The notes under the pieces were generated by a model. That model saw only the letters and a program-made list of their open reading frames with translations, did no database searches and had not been told where the DNA came from. From Oscillospiraceae bacterium (lineage in GTDB: Bacteria; Bacillota; Clostridia; Oscillospirales; Oscillospiraceae), in contig JAGAQA010000020.1 of the NCBI GenBank assembly GCA_017622995.1, positions 1-45,664 on the forward strand: 45,664 nt of DNA, written 5' to 3'. Below are positions 42,393-45,664 of the stretch, piece after piece (position 1 is the stretch's first letter; each line of letters starts with the position of its first letter). A program made the translations under genes and the position numbers.

Positions 42393-42402
42393 GGAGGCAA
42401 GT

Positions 42403-43185
42403 ATGCTGGAAATTAAGAATATCACGGTCTGCTACGGTGACCGCCCTACAGTCAGAGATTTTTCCATGAACTTAAAGCAGGGGCAGATTGCCTCCCTGGT
42501 GGGAGAATCCGGCTCCGGCAAAACCACCGTCATCCGCGCTGTGCTGGGACTGCTGCCCGGCGGCGGCAGAGTCAGTGAAGGCGACATTCTCTTTGACGGG
42601 AAATCTCTGCTGCAAAATACGCCCATGGAGTGGCGGAAGCTCCGGGGCAGTGAAATCTCCATGATCTTTCAGGACTCCGGCGCCATGCTCAATCCCATCC
42701 GCAGGATTGGCGACGGGTTCGTTGAGTACATCCGCACCCACGAGGAAATTTCCAAACAGGAAGCCTGGAAAAAGGGAACTGCCATGCTGGAAAAGATGCG
42801 TCTTGCCGGGGCGGAAAACATTATGCAGTCCTATCCCTTCCAGCTCTCCGGCGGTATGCGTCAGCGGGTGGGCATCGCCATGGCCATGACCTATGACCCC
42901 AAGCTCCTGCTGGCGGACGAACCCACCTCGGCGCTGGATGTGACCACCCAGGCCCAGATTGTCCGGCAAATGATGGAGCTGCGGGACACCTATGGAACCA
43001 GTATCATCGTGGTGACCCACAATCTGGGTGTGGCGGCCTATATGTCGGACAACATTGTTGTGATGCGCCGTGGGCAAATCGAGGATCAGGGAGACCGGGC
43101 GCATATCCTCAGCCACTCCGAAAACGCCTACACCCGCACACTGCTGGACGCGGTTCCGTCCTTGGGAGGGTTACGCTATGTTTGA
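42403..43185 (+). CDS. NikD/DppD-type ABC ATPase (importer B)
   Basis: A 260-residue ATPase: Walker A GESGSGKTT (34-42), signature LSGGMRQR (148-155), Walker B LLLADEP (168-174), H-loop VVTHNLG. ATG at 42403 with AAGGAGGC as ribosome site. Overlaps the next gene by 8 bases. Confidence 0.93.
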   Translation: MLEIKNITVCYGDRPTVRDFSMNLKQGQIASLVGESGSGKTTVIRAVLGLLPGGGRVSEGDILFDGKSLLQNTPMEWRKLRGSEISMIFQDSGAMLNPIRRIGDGFVEYIRTHEEISKQEAWKKGTAMLEKMRLAGAENIMQSYPFQLSGGMRQRVGIAMAMTYDPKLLLADEPTSALDVTTQAQIVRQMMELRDTYGTSIIVVTHNLGVAAYMSDNIVVMRRGQIEDQGDRAHILSHSENAYTRTLLDAVPSLGGLRYV

Positions 43186-44152
43186 TCAGAATGAAATCGT
43201 GCTGGAAGCCCGGCACGTTACCCGGCGGTTCCCCACAGCCAGCGGCAAACTGCTGCTTGCGAACAACGATATCAATTTGAAATTCTACAAAGGCAAGACC
43301 TTGGGTCTGGTGGGAGAATCCGGCTGCGGAAAGTCCACCTTTATGCGCTTTCTGGTGTCGCTGGACACGCCCAGCGAGGGAGAAATCCTCTATCGTGGGC
43401 AGGACATCACCAAACTGAAAGGCGAGGCCCTGCGTCAGAACCGCCAGAATATCCAGATGGTATTTCAGGACCCCAACGCTTCCTTCAACCCGAAAATGAA
43501 AATCCGGGACATTGTGTGTGAGCCGCTGCTGAATTTTGGGCGCATTCGGAAAGGGGAAAAGGATGCGGCCTGCCGCCGGCTTCTGGAAATGGTGGAACTG
43601 CCGGGCGACTTTGCCGACCGCTATCCCCACAATATGTCCGGCGGTCAGCGGCAGCGGGTGGCGATTGCCAGGGCGCTGGCGCTGGAGCCGGAAATTTTGA
43701 TTATGGACGAGGCAACGGCGGCGCTGGATGTATCCGTGCAGAAAACCATTGTAGAGTTGGTGACAAAGCTCCAGCGGGAGAAGGAGATTGCCATCGGCTT
43801 TATCTGCCACGATATTGCCCTGGTGCAGTCGCTGTCCCATCAGGTAGCTGTCATGTATCTGGGAACGATTGTGGAGGTGCTGCCGGGTGAAGACCTGTGG
43901 AAGAAGGCCCGGCATCCCTATACCAGAGCGCTGATCGGTTCTGTTTTTGATACCCACATGGATTTCAGCGTACCCATCCAGCCCCTGCAAAGCGAAGTGC
44001 CCAGCCCGTTGGACACGCCCCCCGGCTGTCCCTTCCAGACCCGGTGCGACCATTGCACGGAGCGTTGCCGCCGGGAGCGTCCAACGCTTAAGACCATCGG
44101 CCAGGGGCACGAAGTGGCGTGTCATCTGTATAACGAGGAATACAAAAGATGA
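43178..44152 (+). CDS. NikE/DppF-type ABC ATPase with Cys-rich C-terminus (importer B)
   Basis: A 324-residue ATPase: Walker A GESGCGKST (46-54), signature MSGGQRQR (153-160), Walker B ILIMDEA (173-179), H-loop FICHDIA. The C-terminal oligopeptide-transporter domain has PPGCPFQTRCDHCTERCRRE, four Cys that in this family can hold an iron-sulfur cluster; the importer A partner lacks it. The stop overlaps the next gene start (ATGA). Confidence 0.93.
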   Translation: MFDQNEIVLEARHVTRRFPTASGKLLLANNDINLKFYKGKTLGLVGESGCGKSTFMRFLVSLDTPSEGEILYRGQDITKLKGEALRQNRQNIQMVFQDPNASFNPKMKIRDIVCEPLLNFGRIRKGEKDAACRRLLEMVELPGDFADRYPHNMSGGQRQRVAIARALALEPEILIMDEATAALDVSVQKTIVELVTKLQREKEIAIGFICHDIALVQSLSHQVAVMYLGTIVEVLPGEDLWKKARHPYTRALIGSVFDTHMDFSVPIQPLQSEVPSPLDTPPGCPFQTRCDHCTERCRRERPTLKTIGQGHEVACHLYNEEYKR

Positions 44153-45369
44153 AGAAAATAATTGCGTGCGCGCTGGGGATTCTCTGTCTGCTGGCAGCTC
44201 TGTTCGGCTGCTCCGCGAAAACCACGGAAGACATTGCCAATCAGGATCAGCTCGCGGCGGAGGCTAGCGGCTTAACCCTTCATAAAATCGGAGTCGCCAC
44301 CTACGATATCCAGGATGCGCAAATTCGGATGTTCAAGAACTATCTGGATGGTTACATCAAAGAATGCTTTTCCGATGTCACCTTCCTCTACTCCAACAGT
44401 ATTTCCGGCGGTGAAGAGCTGATGGATTTTCTGGAGCTGTGCAGCCAGAACGATGTGGAAGGCGTTCTGGTATTCGGCTCCTATGACCTAAAGAAAGAAG
44501 TGGAATTCTGCGCCACCCATAAAATGTATTACATTCGCCCCACTGCCACCTCCTCGGAGGCGGATTTCCAGTCGGTTGCCGCCAATCCCTACTTTGTGGG
44601 TGAGATCGGTCCCGGCGCGGAGAGTGAGTATCAGGCGGGCTTTGATATGGGAAAAGCCATGGCAAAAACCGGCAAAAGCTATGTGATTCTATCCGGCGGC
44701 GGAAGCCTGGGGAACGAAATGCACCGGCTGCGCACCGTGGGCATCCTGGATGCCCTTCAGGAAACCTACGGTGTCCGATTCGCCCAGAGCTCCGAAGAAC
44801 TCGCTCGGGTATCAGAGCCGGTGACCCTGGAGGTGGGAGAAGGGAAGGCGGTTATTTGCCCCGGCTACCTGGCGCAGGAGAGCGCTCTTGCCAATGCCAA
44901 AGGGCTCATCGCCTCCGGTGAGTACACAACCGTGTTGTCTACGGTTCCTGTTACAACGCTGGCAGATGTTCTGGATGCTTCGGAAATAGAATACGGTGTA
45001 ATCGACTGCTTTTCCGAAGAAAACTATTTTGCCTTCCAGTCCGGGAAGCTATCCTATGTAGCGGGAAAATACGAGTCGGAGATTGGTCCGGGCTTTGCGG
45101 CACTGTACAATGCCATCACCGGACACGCGGATGCCTTCCGGGAAAACGGCAGGGCGTTCCGGCTGAAGCAGGGCTTCTGGACAGCCGCAAGCATGGAGGA
45201 GTATGACAGTATGTATGCCCTTGCTGTCGGCGCTGCCGTCAATGCGTACAACTACGAAGACCTGTACACTGTCATTCAAAGCATTACCCCCGAGGCCAGC
45301 TTCAATTCCTTCCGAACCCTTGTAGAAAGCTATCGGTATGAGGACTGTCTGGCACGGCGGTCTGCGTGA
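44149..45369 (+). CDS. Type-I periplasmic-binding-like lipoprotein
   Basis: A 406-residue lipoprotein (lipobox ALFGC, Cys21). The mature part has the alternating alpha/beta layout of sugar-binding or LacI-like (Peripla_BP_4 type) proteins: KIGVATYDIQDAQIRMF, then DVEGVLVFGSY, ATSSEADFQ, GKSYVILSGGGSLGNEMHR and IEYGVIDCFSEENYFAFQSGK. This fold differs from the SBP_bac_5 protein that opens the same operon. It may be a second binding or sensing subunit for the importer, or a chaperone for its ligand. Start overlaps the ATPase stop by 4 bases. Confidence 0.8.
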   Translation: MKKIIACALGILCLLAALFGCSAKTTEDIANQDQLAAEASGLTLHKIGVATYDIQDAQIRMFKNYLDGYIKECFSDVTFLYSNSISGGEELMDFLELCSQNDVEGVLVFGSYDLKKEVEFCATHKMYYIRPTATSSEADFQSVAANPYFVGEIGPGAESEYQAGFDMGKAMAKTGKSYVILSGGGSLGNEMHRLRTVGILDALQETYGVRFAQSSEELARVSEPVTLEVGEGKAVICPGYLAQESALANAKGLIASGEYTTVLSTVPVTTLADVLDASEIEYGVIDCFSEENYFAFQSGKLSYVAGKYESEIGPGFAALYNAITGHADAFRENGRAFRLKQGFWTAASMEEYDSMYALAVGAAVNAYNYEDLYTVIQSITPEASFNSFRTLVESYRYEDCLARRSA

Positions 45370-45407
45370 CAAAAAGAATTTCATTGCAAGCAAAGGAGAA
45401 CACAACT

Positions 45408-45664
45408 ATGCGCGAGCATGAAAACGATTGCTGCTGCGGTCATGAGCATGAGCACAAGCATGAGTACGAGCATCATCATGCCCATGAACACGATCACGAC
45501 CATGACTGCGGTCATGATCACAAACATGAGCATCATCACGATCATGATGGCTGCTGTGGGCATGACCATGAGCACGAGCACCACCATCACGACCATAATG
45601 CGTGCGGCTGCGGTCACGACCATGAGCATGAGCATCATCACGAGCACGGTCATGATGGCTGCTG
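45408..45664 (+). CDS. His/Cys-repeat metal-binding protein (5' part, cut by window end)
   Basis: The frame is open from ATG 45408 to the last base (85 codons), with CAAAGGAGA at 45390-45398 as ribosome site. The product is made of Cys-Gly-His-Asp/Glu repeats: a CCCGHEHEH block, DCGHDHKHEHHH, GCCGHDHEHEHHHH, and ACGCGHDHEHEHHH. Thirty-five of 85 residues are His and nine are Cys; no signal peptide. Such tracts bind Ni, Co or Zn, as in nickel-storage or metallochaperone proteins. Whether a folded domain (for example a CobW-type GTPase) follows cannot be seen. Confidence 0.8.
   Translation, partial: MREHENDCCCGHEHEHKHEYEHHHAHEHDHDHDCGHDHKHEHHHDHDGCCGHDHEHEHHHHDHNACGCGHDHEHEHHHEHGHDGC

Noticed and set aside
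38733-42425. 1230-codon minus-strand open frame opposite importer B and riboswitch 2
   Set aside because: It runs through the riboswitch and three well-supported genes; its product is low-complexity Gly/His/Gln and matches nothing.
45381-45653. Met/Val-rich minus-strand frame at the window end
   Set aside because: It is the complement of the CAT/GAC-type His repeats, which reads as ATG and GTC codons; no ribosome site.
45408-45664. Naming the His-rich ORF as a CobW GTPase
   Set aside because: No P-loop or CXCC motif is visible in the part inside the window.

Overview
The window looks like a chromosomal segment of an anaerobic, Gram-positive gut Clostridia member (Oscillospiraceae/Ruminococcaceae type). 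The grounds are a GC-rich Firmicute gene style with strong AGGAGG ribosome sites, class III (oxygen-sensitive) ribonucleotide reductase, an SdpI-type operon, a Cys-rich protein of a kind I associate with Clostridia, many SH3b-domain exported proteins, TnpV-type transposon genes and cobalamin riboswitches. No rRNA, tRNA or CRISPR array was seen.

Left part (1-28198), mostly core genes: an array of six perfect hairpins before a YfhO-type membrane protein; mnmA on the minus strand; two adjacent secreted SH3b proteins, the first with a GH24 lysozyme domain; thyA-folA; a minus-strand Zn-dependent PLC-like protein; a 30-codon membrane microprotein; the wall-precursor cluster murC-ddl-DUF1934; a minus-strand Cys-rich protein; galM divergent from nrdD, with two NrdR boxes at the nrdD promoter; an ArsR/SdpR-YhfC-SdpI operon; LacI plus MATE; greA-lysS. 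Intergenic spaces hold several families of small inverted-repeat elements.

Right part (28199-45664), an accessory island. It begins just after lysS, where a second pair of NrdR boxes is left without any ribonucleotide reductase gene. Then come two small excisionase-like genes, tnpV, and a tnpW-like ORF interrupted by one in-frame TGA. Next are two paralogous SAM methyltransferases, each preceded by the same 20-base GC palindrome plus promoter. The second runs without a gap into a complete NikABCDE-type ABC importer. A cobalamin riboswitch with a terminator precedes a second MATE exporter and an ArsR metal-sensor-like regulator. A second cobalamin riboswitch precedes a second NikABCDE-type importer, an extra type-I-fold binding lipoprotein, and a His/Cys-repeat protein (35 His in 85 residues) that runs off the window.

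Taken together I read the island as a cobalt or nickel (or corrinoid/metal-chelate) acquisition locus with a sensor, two importers, a possible exporter and a metal-binding protein. The methyltransferases may make or modify a metal ligand. That last step is inference: the sequence shows the genes and the shared regulatory sites, not the substrate.
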